The notes under the pieces were generated by a model. It was not told the origin of the DNA and made no database searches. It was given only the letters and a program-made list of their open reading frames with translations. A stretch of 64,000 nt of DNA from Seriola aureovittata (lineage: Eukaryota > Chordata > Actinopteri > Carangiformes > Carangidae): NCBI RefSeq assembly GCF_021018895.1, contig NC_079374.1, forward strand, positions 4,063,712 to 4,127,711, in the 5' to 3' direction. Both the position numbers and the translations under genes were made by a program. Of the stretch, positions 35,841 to 49,500 are shown piece by piece (positions within the stretch are counted from its first letter, which is position 1; each line of letters opens with the position of its first letter).

Positions 35841-38800
35841 CGTTTTTTGCCATTTTTATGCTCTACTATAATATGTATTTTTTTGGCATTTTTATGCCTT
35901 ACTATACTGTGACGTTTTGTGTCTGACTATACTATGACGTTTTTTGCCATTTTTATACCTTAGTATACGATGACGTTTTTTGCCATTTTTATGCCTTAGT
36001 ATACGATGAAGTTTTTTGAAATTTTATGCCATACTATACGATGACGTTTTTTTTGTCATTTTTATGCTCTACTATAATATGTATTTTTTTGGCAATTTTA
36101 TGCCTTACTATACTGTGACGTTTTGTGCCTGACTATACTATGACGTTTTTTGCCATTTTTATGACTTATTATACTATGATGTTTTTTTTAAATTTTATGC
36201 CATACAATACTATGACGTTTTTTGACATTTTTATGCTCTACTATAATATGTATTTTTTTGGCAATTTTATGCCTTACTTTACTGTGACGTTTTGCGCCTG
36301 ACTATACTATGACGTTTTTTGCCATTTTTATGCCTTATTATACTATGATGTTTTTTTGAAATTTTATGCCATACAATACTATGACGTTTTTTGACATTTT
36401 TATGCTCTACTATAATATGACTTTTTTTTGGCATTTTTATGCCTTACTATACTGTGACGTTTTGTGCCTGACTATACTATGACCTTTTTTTGCCATTTTT
36501 ATGCCTTAGTATACTATGACATTTTTTGAAATTTTATGCCATACTATATACTATGACGTTTTTTACCATTTTTATGGCTTACTATACTGTGATATTTGTG
36601 CCTGACTATACTATGACGTTTTTTGCCATTTTTATGCCTTATTATAATATGACGTTTTTTGACATTTTCATGCCTTATTATCCTATGACGTTTTTTGACA
36701 TTTTTATGCTCTACTATAATATGACTTTTTTTGGCTTTTTTTTTGCCTTACTATACTGTGACGTTTTGTGCCTGACTATACTATGACATTTTTTGTCATT
36801 TTTATGCCTTAGTATACTATGACATTTTTTGAAATTTTATGCTCTACTATAATATGTATTTTTTTGGCATTTTTATGCCTTACCATACTGTGACGTTTTG
36901 TGCCTGACAATACTATGACGTTTTTTGAAATTTAATGCCATACTATACTACGACGTTTTTTGACATTTTTATGCTCAACTATAATATATATTTTTTTGGC
37001 ATTTTTATGCCTTACTATACTGTGACGTTTTGTGCCTGACTATGACGTTTTTTGCCATTTTTATGCCTTATTATACTATGACGTTTTTTGAAATTTTATG
37101 CCATACTATACTATGACGTTTTTTTGCCATTTTTATGCTCTACTATAATATGTATTTTTTTGGCATTTTTTTTGCCTTACTATACTGTGACGTTTTGTGC
37201 CCGACTATACTATGACGTTTTTTGCCATTTTCATGCCTTATTATACTATGACGTTTTTTGAAATTTTATGCCATACTATACTATGACGTTTTTTGACATT
37301 TTCATGCTCTACTATAATATGACTTTTTTGGGAATTTTTTTGCCTTACTATACGATGACGTTTTTTGCCATTTTTATGCCTTAGTATACGATGACGTTTT
37401 TTGCCATTTTTATGCTCTACTATAATATGTATTTTTTTGGCAATTTTATGCCTTACTATACTGTGACGTTTTGTGCCTGACTATACTATGACGTTTTTTG
37501 CCATTTTTATGCCTTATTATACTATGACGTTTTTTGAAATTTTATGCCATACTATACTATGACGTTTTTTGGCATTTTTATGCTCTACTAGAATATGACT
37601 TTTTTTTTGGCATTTTTATGCCTTACTATACTGTGACGTTTTGTGCCTGACTATACTATGACGTTTTTTTTCATTTTTATGCCTTAGTATACTATGACAT
37701 TTTTTTAAATTTTATGCCATACTATATACTATGACGTTTTTTACCATTTTTATGGCTTACTATACTGTGATATTTGTGCCTGACTATACTATGACGTTTT
37801 TTGCCATTTTTATGCCTTATTATACTATGACGTTTTTTGACATTTTATGCCATACTATACTATGACGTTTTTTTACATTTTTATGCTCTACTATAATATG
37901 TATTTTTTTGGCATTTTTATGCCTTACTATACTGTGACCTTTTGTGCCTGACTATACTATGACGTTTTTTTGTCATTTATATGCCTTAGTATACTATGAC
38001 ATTTTTTGAAATTTTATGCCATACTATACTATGACGTTTTTTGACATTTTATGCTCTACTATAATATGTATTTTTTTGGCATTTTTATGCCTTACTATAC
38101 TGTGACGTTTTGTGCCTGACTATGACGTTTTTTGCCATTTTTATGCCTTATTATACTATGACGTTTTTTGAAATTTTATGCCATACTATACTATGACGTT
38201 TTCTGCCATTTTTATGCTCTACTATATGTATTTTTTTGGCATTTTTTTTGCCTTACTATACTGTGACGTTTTGTGCCTGACTATAATATGACGTTTTTTG
38301 CCATTTTTATGCCTTAGTATATTATGACATTTTTTGAAATTTTTATGCCTTATTATACTATGATGTTTTTTTGAAATTTTATGCCATACAATACTATGAC
38401 GTTTTTTGCCATTTTTATGCCTTAGTATACGATGACGTTTTTTGCCATTTTTATGCTCTACTAGAATATGACTTTTTTTTGGCATTTTTTTGCCTTACTA
38501 TACTATGACTTTTTTTTGGCATTTTTATGCCTTACTATACTATGACGTTTTTTTTTTTTTTTTCATTTTTATGCCTTACTATACTATGACATTTTTTTAA
38601 ATTTTATGCCATACTATATACTATGACGTTTTTTACCATTTTTATGCCTACTATACTGTGATATTTGTGCCTGACTATACTATGACTTTTTTTGGCATTT
38701 TTATGCCTTAGTATACTATGACATTTTTTTGCCTTACTATACTATGATGTTTTTTTGAAATTTTATGCCATACAATACTATGACGTTTTTTGACATTTTT

Positions 38801-41800
38801 ATGCTCTACTATAATATGACTTTTTTTTTGGCATTTTTATGCCTTACTATACTGTGACCTTTTGTGCCTGACTATACTATGACGTTTTTTTGTCATTTAT
38901 ATGCCTTAGTATACTATGACATTTTTTGAAATTTTATGCCATACTATACTATGACGTTTTTTGACATTTTTATGCTCTACTATAATATGACTTTTTTTGG
39001 CATTTTTTTGCCTTACTATACTGTGACGTTTTGTGCCTGACAATACTATGACGTTTTTTGCCATTTTTATGCCTTATTATACTATGACGTTTTTTGAAAT
39101 TTTATGCCATACTATACTATGACGTTTTTTGCCATTTTTATGCTCTACTATATGTATTTTTTTGGCATTTTTTTTGCCTTACTATACTGTGACGTTTTGT
39201 GCCTGACTATAATATAACGTTTTTTGCCATTTTTATGCCTTAGTATATTATGACATTTTTTGCCATTTTTATGCCTTAGTATACGATGACGTTTTTTGCC
39301 ATTTTTATGCTCTACTAGAATACGACTTTTTTTGGCATTTTTATGCCTTAGTATACGATGACGTTTTTTGCCATTTTTATGCTCTACTAGAATATGACTT
39401 TTTTTTTGGCATTTTTATGCCTTACTATACTCTGACGTTTTGTGCCTGACTATACTATGACGTTTTTTTTCATTTTTATGCCTTAGTATACTATGACATT
39501 TTTTTAAATTTTATGCCATACTATATACTATGACGTTTTTTACCATTTTTATGCCTTACTATACTGTGATATTTGTGCCTGACTATACTATGACATTTTT
39601 TGCCATTTTTATGCCTTATTATACTATGACGTTTTTTGACATTTTATGCCATACTATACTATGACCTTTTTTGACATTTTTATGCTCTTCTATAATATGA
39701 CTTTTTTTGGCATTTTTATGCCTTATTATACTATGATGTTTTTTGAAATTTTATGCCATACAATACTATGACGTTTTTTGCCATTTTTATGCCTTATTAT
39801 ACTATGACGTTTTTTGACATTTTTATGCCATACTATACTATGACGTTTTTTGACATTTTTATGCCATACTATACTATGACGTTTTTTGACATTTTTATGC
39901 CTTATTATACTATGACGTTTTTTTGACATTTTTATGCCTTACTAGAATATGTATTTTTTTGGCATTTTTATGCCTTACTATACTGTGATGTTTTGTGCCT
40001 GACTATATTATGACGTTTTTTGACATTTTTTGCCATTTTTATGCCTTATTATACTATGATGTTTTTTGACATTTTTATGCCTTATTATACGATGACGTTT
40101 TTTGACATTTTATGCCATACTATACTATGACGTTTTTTGACATTTTTATGCTGTACTAGAATATGACTTTTTTTGGCATTTTTATGCCTTACTATACTGT
40201 GACGTTTTGTGCCTGACTATACTATGACGTTTTTTGACATTTTTATGCTGTACTAGAATATGACGTTTTTTGCCATTTTTATGCCTTATTATACTATGAC
40301 GTTTTTTGACATTTTTATGCTCTACTATAATATGTATTTTTTTGCCATTTTTATGCCATTTTTATACTCTACTATAATATGACGTTTTTTGACATTTAAT
40401 GCCTTATTATACTATGACGTTTTTTGCCATTTTTATGCCTTATTATACTATGACGTTTTTTTGAAATTTTATGCCATACTATACTATGACGTTTTTTGCC
40501 ATTTTTATGCTCTACTATAATATGTATTTTTTTGGCATTTTTTTGCCTTACTATACTATGACGTTTTTTGACATTTTTATGCCTTACTAGAATATGACTT
40601 TTTTGCCATTTTTATGCCTTAGTATACGATGACGTTTTTTGCCATTTTTATGCCTTAGTATACTATGACGTTTTTTGCCATTTTTATGCTCTACTATAAT
40701 ATGTATTTTTTTGCCATTTTTATGCCATATTATACTATGACATTTTTTTGCCTTACTATACTGTGACGTTTTGTGCCCGACTATACTATGACTTTTTTTT
40801 TGGCATTTTTATGCCTTATTATACTATGACGTTTTTTGCCATTTTTATGCCATACAATACTATGACGTTTTTTGACATTTTTATGCTCTACTAGAATATG
40901 ACTTTTTTTTTGGCATTTGTTTGCCTTACTATACTGTGACGTTTTGTGCCTGACTATACTATGACGTTTTTTGCCATTTTTATGCCTTATTATACTATGA
41001 CGTTTTTTGAAATTTTATGCCATACTATACTATGACGTTTTTTGAAATTTTATGCCATACTATACTATGACTTTTTTTGGCATTTTTATGCCTTATTATA
41101 CTATGATGTTTTTTGAAATTTTATGCCATACAATACTATGACGTTTTTTGCCATTTTTATGCCTTATTATACTATGACGTTTTTTGACATTTTATGCCAT
41201 ACTATACTATGACGTTTTTTGACATTTTATGCCATACTATACTATGACGTTTTTTGACATTTTTATGCCTTATTATACTATGACGTTTTTTTGACATTTT
41301 TATGCCTTACTAGAATATGTATTTTTTTGGCATTTTTATGCCTTACTATACTGTGATGTTTTGTGCCTGACTATACTATGACGTTTTTTTGCCATTTTTA
41401 TGCCTTATTATACTATGACGTTTTTTGACATTTTTATGCCTTATTATACTATGACGTTTTTTGACATTTTATGCCATACTATACTATGACGTTTTTTGAC
41501 ATTTTTATGCTCTACTATAATATGTATTTTTTTGGCATTTTTATGCCTTACTATACTGTGACGTTTTGTGCCTGACTATACTATGACGTTTTTTGCCATT
41601 TTTATGCCTTATTATACTATGACGTTTTTTGCCATTTTTATGCCTTATTATACTATGACGTTTTTTGCCATTTTTATGCCTTACTATAATATGTATTTTT
41701 TTGGCATTTTTATGCCTTACTATACTGTGACGTTTTGTGCCTGACTATACTATGACGTTTTTTTGCCATTTTTATGCCTTATTATACTATGACGTTTTTT

Positions 41801-43021
41801 GCCATTTTTATGCCTTACTATACTATGACGTTTTTTGCCATTTTTATGCTCTACTATAATATGACTTTTTTTGGCATTTTTTTTGCCTTACTATACTATG
41901 ACGTTTTTTGCCATTTTTATGCTCTACTATAATATGACTTTTTTTGGCATTTTTATGCCTTACTAGAATATGTATTTTTTTGCCATTTTTATGCCTTAGT
42001 ATACTATGATGTTTTTTTGAAATTTTATGCCATTTTTATACTCTACTATAATATGACGTTTTTTGGCATTTTTTTTGCCTTACTATACTGTGACGTTTTG
42101 TGCCCGACTATACTATGACGTTTTTTTTCATTTTTATGCCTTAGTATACTATGACGTTTTTTGCCATTTTTATGCCATACAATACTATGACGTTTTTTGA
42201 CATTTTTATGCTCTACTATAATATGACTTTTTTTGGCATTTGTTTGCCTTACTATACTGTGACGTTTTGTGCCTGACTATACTATGACATTTTTTGCCAT
42301 TTTCATGCCTTATTATACTATGACGTTTTTTGAAATTTTATGCCATACTATACTATGACGTTTTTTGCCATTTTTATGCTCTACTAGAATATGACTTTTT
42401 TTTGGCATTTTTATGCCTTACTATACTGTGACGTTTTGTGCCTGACTATACTATGACGTTTTTTTTCATTTTTATGCCTTAGTATACTATGACAGTTTTT
42501 TAAATTTTATGCCATACTATATACTATGACGTTTTTTGACATTTTTATGCCTTACTATACTGTGACGTTTTGTGCCTGACTATACTATGACGTTTTTTGC
42601 CATTTTTATGCCTTATTATACTATGACGTTTTTTGACATTTTTATGCTCTTCTATAATATGACTTTTTTTGGCATTTTTATGCCTTACTATACTGTGACG
42701 TTTTGTGCCTGACTATACTATGACGTTTTTTGCCATTTTTATGCCTTATTATACTATGATGTTTTTTTGAAATTTTATGCCATACAATACTATGACGTTT
42801 TTTGCCATTTTTATGCCTTATTATACTATGACGTTTTTTGCCATTTTTATGCCTTATTATACTATGACGTTTTTTGACATTTTATGCCATACTATACTAT
42901 GACGTTTTTTGACATTTTTATGCTGTACTAGAATATGACTTTTTTTGGCATTTTTATGCCTTACTATACTGTGACGTTTTGTGCCTGACTATACTATGAT
43001 GTTTTTCCCCATTTTTATGAC
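35841..43021. repeat. AT-rich satellite array, left block
   Basis: About 7.2 kb of tandem monomers of 35-37 bp, most containing TATGACGTTTTTTG followed by CCATTTTTATGCC and a TTATTATAC or ATACTATAC spacer. Recurrent monomer classes differ in their middle: GAAATTTTATGCCATACTATAC, GACATTTTTATGCTCTACTATAA, TATTTTTTTGGC, and a 25-bp short form TGTGACGTTTTGTGCC. The order is partly scrambled in this block. Apparent open frames on either strand are repeat artefacts. It stops at the transposon insertion. Confidence 0.97.
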
Positions 43022-43916
43022 TTAAAGGGGACATATTGTGCTCCTTTTCAACAAGTTTGAATAAGTCTCAGAGGTCCCCAAAGATGTCTTTGAAGCTTCT
43101 TGCTAAAAAATCCACTCCGATCCTATATTTCAGCATGCCTGTAAACCCCTGTTTTTCAGCCCTGTTCAGAACAGGCTGTTTCTGTGTCTGTAGCTTTAAA
43201 TGCAAATGAGCTGTGCCTGACCACGCCCCTCTTCGGAAGGGGATGCCGTTCAGGCTTCTGGCACCATGTTCTGATGTTTACCGTGACCGGCGACCTGGCG
43301 TCGGTAGCGATTTGGTTCAACCACACGACTTTTATCCAGAATCTGACCCAGAGGGAGAGGCTGCTGAAGAAGTTCCAACTCTACAACTGCAGCAAGACGT
43401 TTCTGAATGGTCTCGTACTGTCTCGTCATTACTGGGAGCTCTTTTGGTAAATAAGCACTATTGTGAATTGCATAATGTAGTTATCTGTCATGCCTCCTTA
43501 GATATACTTTTACAATCTGAAAATGTTTGTTGTATTTGGACTGCTACAGGTGTTCAATGTCAGTACTAGTCAGATATTTTAATAGAAGTAAATCATTTTT
43601 CTCCATGTTTTGAGCAGAGATGCTCATCATGACATCTTTATGTAGTAAATTTATTTTGTGTATTACAATGAAAGCTGTAAATCAGCATATACATGTCTGA
43701 CAGCAACATTAATCTTTAGTCAAAGACTAAACTGTGCAGTTTTCTACACTACACTGTTGTCAAGCTCCACATTATATGCAATAAGTGACATGTTATATGC
43801 GCTTGATATGTAGCCAAGCTTACTTCTTACCCACCTTAGCTCCACTGTCTGTCAGTGTTTGAATTTCAAAAGCTTTATATTTTGGTGAATGTTTCCATTT
43901 TTCTCTATATTTTGGA

Positions 43917-44225
43917 TAGATGCTCCTGTGGAAACTGTGCAACCATGCCCACAGAAGCTGAGAATATCTGCTGCTAGGAGATACCACAGGTAGCATTCTC
44001 ACTGGACAAACTAATCACTAATTTGTTTTGATTACATTAATAATAAACCATAGCATTTACCATTTGCAATTCACTGTAGGTTACCAGATGGCTATGGGAG
44101 ATCGAGGAAGATTTACCATGTATGGTAGACCGTCCTGGGTTGGAGCCGCTCTGCCTCAATGTGTTCTCCCCTGCAACATGTACTGCGCTGACTACGGTAC
44201 TTTATGGTTGAGAGGAATACACCAG
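43917..44225 (+). pseudogene. P2X7-intracellular-domain-like exons of the transposon
   Basis: Two exon-like pieces. The first, about 43917-43990, reads RCSCGNCATMPTEAENICC. The second, about 44080-44225 after an acceptor-like CACTGTAG, reads EEDLPCMVDRPGLEPLCLNV. The Cys-rich CxCGxC...ENxCC motif and the following CxxxxPGxxxxCLN segment recall the zinc-binding domain first named in P2X7 receptors. Fish transposons often carry this domain. The function within the element is not established. The copy has stops. Confidence 0.6.
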
Positions 44226-45884
44226 TACGTTTTGCTTCTTTGTAAAATATGTTAGGCAGTCTTGTTTTACTTCAGTGCACATAATTTTACAATGATAATA
44301 ACAGACCACAAATAGAGTAACAAACCCTCAAATAAATTAGTTTAGCTGCTCTTTGATTTGTAAAGTTCTTCTATCAGCAGATAGTGTGCATATAATATAT
44401 GAATTCAGAGGAGTCATTTCTTTAGTAACAATCAAGCATTTATTTACATCAAATGAGGCACTTATAATCAGTGATAATAAAAAAACTGTAGGATTGACTG
44501 GATCCATAAAAAAAAAATTGTGAGACACATCATAGATATATGTTTGCAAGACTAAATGCCCCGTCCAGTTGTTTTAGTCAGTACAGGTATCTAGTCTATC
44601 GGAGCTTTGTGAGCTGGTGCTGGGGCTTCCTTTGTCGCAGAATCTGGGTCGTCATTCCAGCCTGCCTGGTCCTGCGCATCCATGCCGAGTTTCCTGACGC
44701 CACATGCCCCAGTACGTGGGTTTTAGACTGCCCCATGATGGAACCGGGACACAGAGCTGGATATGACCTCCTCCTTCTCAGGCCGCTCCAACTGTGCAGT
44801 GAGGTCCTCTGGGATGGGGATGGCCAAAGCAGCTTCTGTGTATGATCCCAGGTCAACAAAGACTTTTTCAAATCTGAGGTCCACCACATTCCCTGTTTGA
44901 TAAAACACAAAAGATTTTGTTTGCATTTTTAACTTTTTTTTGTTGTTTTTTTTTTACAAAACAATGACTGAAAGTCTGTTTCTAACCCCTGACATTTTCT
45001 TTACTGTATTTTGTTGTTGATGGATCTGTGATAATATTATACGTGCAATACTTAATACAATGTGTACAAAACATTTTTTTGTTGAAAAATAAAATAATAT
45101 AACACACCTTTGGAAATTGGACCTTGAACAGTGGTTCTCCTTCTTTTGTTTGGTCGGTCAGCATTTTCATTGTAGTACGTGGCAGCCAGGTAGAGTCTGG
45201 AGATACAGTAAAGAGAAAATCAAAGATGTTAATGTTGACAGAAACCTTAGCCTACACACTCTCACAAGTTCTAAGTTACCACAGCTTCATTTACCTGCAC
45301 ATTATTCCAAGACTGATAAGTGACTGGATGCACTTCCGATGGCTACAGACCTGTACTTCTGATGTGAGGCTGAAGAGTCTTCAAGGATAACTGTGGGCCT
45401 ACAGTGGGTCAGTCTGGCATGCAACATCCCTTGTTGCAGGAAGCTGTATAGATGCACTTGATGTGCTGGCATGAACAGAGGAAACAGAGGCAGTAGTTAT
45501 GGCAACAGTTGCAAGCAGTGCAAAAATGATAACAACAAATGCACTCAATTATGTGTAAATTGGGTTGTAAATGCTGCAAATAGCTCACTATATGTGCACA
45601 ATGCAAAAAATGTGTATTACAGACTATACCCTTGGACATATCCCCTTAACTCTGCACTTATCTAGATATTCCCTACAGGCACTGTATCTGTAAACATGAT
45701 ATAAACGTTAAAACGGCCATTATAAGGCATGACTCTCACAAATAACTTTCATAGCACTAATAAACAAGCCCGGACACCTATGCTAATCACTACAGAGCCT
45801 ATTTTTAGTCCGAATTTTGCCGGCTCGACTTTACAGACAGCTAAAACGCCTTTAAAATATAATACATTTAACAGGGTGGCTCTA

Positions 45885-46150
45885 ATCAATGAAATGTGAA
45901 CATACTGTAAACCAACATAAAATTGTAAAACTTACAGCTCCCAAGTTCAAAGTTGGGTCACGGACAGTTGGTACTGATTCAAGCTTTATCTTGAGACTTG
46001 TAGCAAATCCTGCGTTGTACTGGCCCTCGTTGAGAAAGCAGTCCGAGGTGAAATGGTTAGCACACACGTACAACACTTTCAGAGTTGGAGCGGGTACATT
46101 TCCATCAAAAATAAAATGAATCCACTGGGTCTTCAGATCCTCGGGTGTAG
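45885..46150 (-). pseudogene. THAP-like domain fragment of the transposon
   Basis: On the minus strand the frame reads QWIHFIFDG...[20 protein letters not shown] and then [11 protein letters not shown]. The C-x2-H-F followed by a closing VPT motif is the C-terminal half of a THAP DNA-binding domain, as used by several transposases to recognise their ends. The N-terminal Cys pair is not visible in the same frame and may be on another exon or lost. Confidence 0.55.
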
Positions 46151-46538
46151 GTGTTAAAAAAAGACTTCTGTGTTGGTTTGTGCAGCCAACAACAAAGCAA
46201 CTACTGTTTTTCGCTCATACCTTCGACATTGTTCTACCGAAAGCCAGTGTTCGCGAGGGAAGTAACGATACCGTCTGCAACACGGACTCAGTGGGCGGAA
46301 CACACACCTAGCTCGGGGAGTGTCAGCCGGGGGGAGGTGGCATCGCCCTTCTTGACGACATCAGGGGAAAATCTCCAATTCGCCCGTTTGAGCACGCATC
46401 TCCTGAAAGGGGGAGAAAGCAAAAGGCGGAGAGGATGGACTTTTCTCATGTTTGGGGGGGTTCGTAGACATGCCAGGGACACATACTACTGATAGAAAAC
46501 CATGGAAAAGTGCATTTTGCATAATATGTCCCCTTTAA

Positions 46539-49500
46539 TATAATATGACATTTTTTGAAATTTTATGCCATACTATACTATGACGTTTTTTGCCATTTTT
46601 ATGCTCTACTATAATATGTATTTTTTTGGCATTTTTATGGCTTACTATACTGTGACGTTTTGTGCCTGACTATACTATGACGTTTTTTTGCCATTTTTAT
46701 GCCTGATTATACTATGATATTTTTTGAAATTTTATGCCATACTATACTATGACGTTTTTTGCCATTTTTATGCTCTACTATAATATGACTTTTTTTGGCA
46801 TTTTTTTGCCTTACTATACTGTGACGTTTTGTGCCATGACGTTTTTTGCCGTTTTTATGCCTTATTATACTTTGATGTTTTTTTGAAATTTTATGCCATA
46901 CTATACTATGACGTTTTTTGCCATTTTTATGCTCTACTATACTATGACGTTTTTTGCCAATATTATGCCTTACTATACTGTGACGTTTTGTGCCTGACTA
47001 TACTATGACGTTTTTTTGTCATTTTTATGCCTTATTATACTATGACGTTTTTTGAAATTTTATGCTCTACTATAATATGTATTTTTTGGCATTTTTATGC
47101 CTTATTATACTGTGATGTTTTGTGCCTGACTATACTATGACGTTTTTTTGCCATTTTTATGCCTTATTATACTATGACGTTTTTTGAAATTTTATGCCAT
47201 ACTATACTATGACGTTTTTTGACATTTTTGTGCTCTACTATAATATGTATTTTTTGGCATTTTTATGCCTTACTATACTGTGACGTTTTGTGCCTGACTA
47301 TACTATGACGTTTTTTGCCATTTTTATGCCTTATTATACTATGATGTTTTTTTGAAATTTTATGCCATACTATACTATGACGTTTTTTGACATTTTTATG
47401 CTCTACTATAATATGTATTTTTTTGGCATTTTTATGCCTTATTATACTGTGATGTTTTGTGCCTGACTATACTATGACGTTTTTTTGCCATTTTTATGCC
47501 TTATTATACTATGACGTTTTTTGAAATTTTATGCCATACTATACTATGACGTTTTTTGACATTTTTGTGCTCTACTATAATATGTATTTTTTGGCATTTT
47601 TATGCCTTACTATACTGTGACGTTTTGTGCCTGACTATACTATGACGTTTTTTTCCATTTTTATGCCTTATTATACTGTGACGTTTTTTGAAATTTTATG
47701 CCATACTATACTATGACGTTTTTTGACATTTTTATGCTCTACTATAATATGTATTTTTTTGGCATTTTTATGCCTTACTATACTGTGACGTTTTGTGCCT
47801 GACTATACTATGACGTTTTTTTCCATTTTTATGCCTTATTATACTGTGACGTTTTTTGAAATTTTATGCCATACTATACTATGACGTTTTTTGACATTTT
47901 TATGCTCTACTATAATATGTATTTTTTTGGCATTTTTATGCCTTACTATACTGTGACGTTTTGTGCCTGACTATACTATGACGTTTTTTGCCATTTTTAT
48001 GCCTTATTATACTATGATGTTTTTTTGAAATTTTATGCCATACTATACTATGACGTTTTTTGCCATTTTTATGCTCTACTATAATATGTATTTTTTTGGC
48101 ATTTTTATGCCTTATTATACTGTGATGTTTTGTGCCTGACTATACTATGACGTTTTTTTCCATTTTTATGCCTTATTATACTGTGACGTTTTTTGAAATT
48201 TTATGCCATACTATACTATGACGTTTTTTGACATTTTTGTGCTCTACTATAATATGTATTTTTTGGCATTTTTATGCCTTACTATACTGTGACGTTTTGT
48301 GCCTGACTATACTATGACGTTTTTTGCCATTTTTATGCCTTATTATACTATGATGTTTTTTTGAAATTTTATGCCATACTATACTATGACGTTTTTTGCC
48401 ATTTTTATGCTCTACTATAATATGTATTTTTTTGGCATTTTTATGCCTTACTATACTGTGACGTTTTGTGCCTGACTATACTATGACGTTTTTTTCCATT
48501 TTTATGCCTTATTATACTGTGACGTTTTTTGAAATTTTATGCCAAACTATACTATGACGTTTTTTGACATTTCTATGCTCTACTATAATATGTATTTTTT
48601 GGCATTTTTATGCCTTATTATACTATGATGTTTTTTTGAAATTTTATGCCATACTATACTATGACGTTTTTTGCCATTTTTATGCTCTACTATAATATGT
48701 ATTTTTTTGCCATTTTTATGCCTTACTATACTGTGACGTTTTGTGCCTGACTATACTATGACGTTTTTTTCCATTTTTATGCCTTATTAGACTATGACGT
48801 TTTTTGAAATTTTATGCCATACTATACTATGACGTTTTTTGACATTTTTATGCTCTACTATAATATGTATTTTTTTGGCATTTTTATGCCTTATTATACT
48901 GTGACGTTTTGTGCCTGACTATACTATGACGTTTTCTGCCATTTTTATGCCTTATTATACTATGACATTTTTTGAAATTTTATGCCATACTATACTATGA
49001 CGTTTTTTTGGCATTTTTATGCTCTACTATAATATGTATTTTTTTGCCTTACTATACTGTGACGTTTTGTGCCATGACGTTTTTTGCCATTTTTATGCCT
49101 TATTATACTATGTTTTTTTGAAATTTTATACCTGACTATACTATGACGTTTTTTGCCATTTTTATGCCTTCTTATACTATGATGTTTTTTTGAAATTTTA
49201 TGCCTGACTATACTATGACGTTTTTTGACATTTTTATGCTGTACTATAATATGTATTTTTTTGGCATTTTTATGCCTTACTATACTGTGACGTTTTGTGC
49301 CTGACTATACTATGACGTTTTTTGCCATTTTTATGCCTTATTATACTATGACGTTTTTTGAAATTTTATGCCATACTATACTATGACGTTTTTTGCCATT
49401 TTTATGCTCTACTATAATATGACTTTTTTTGCCATTTTTATGCCTTACTATACTATTACGTTTTTTTGCCATTTTTTGCCTTATTATACTATGACGTTTT

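Larger units (their letters stand above)
43022..46538. mobile_element. DNA transposon (THAP plus P2X7-type ORFs) inserted in the satellite
   Basis: A 3.5-kb non-satellite segment with inverted ends: left TTAAAGGGGACATATTGTGC, right end read inward TTAAAGGGGACATATTATGC. TTAA lies at both outer edges (43022-43025 and 46535-46538) and satellite continues on both sides. These ends match a DNA-transposon family frequent in fish (ISL2EU-like, from memory). TTAA could alternatively be a piggyBac-type target site. The interior holds gene fragments on both strands, listed separately. Stops and gaps make it non-functional as it stands. Confidence 0.85.

Noticed and set aside
43184..43569. Overlapping plus-strand frames at the left end of the nested transposon as host genes
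   Set aside because: They lie inside the terminal part of the transposon. One may be the first exon of the element's own gene, but no independent host gene is supported.
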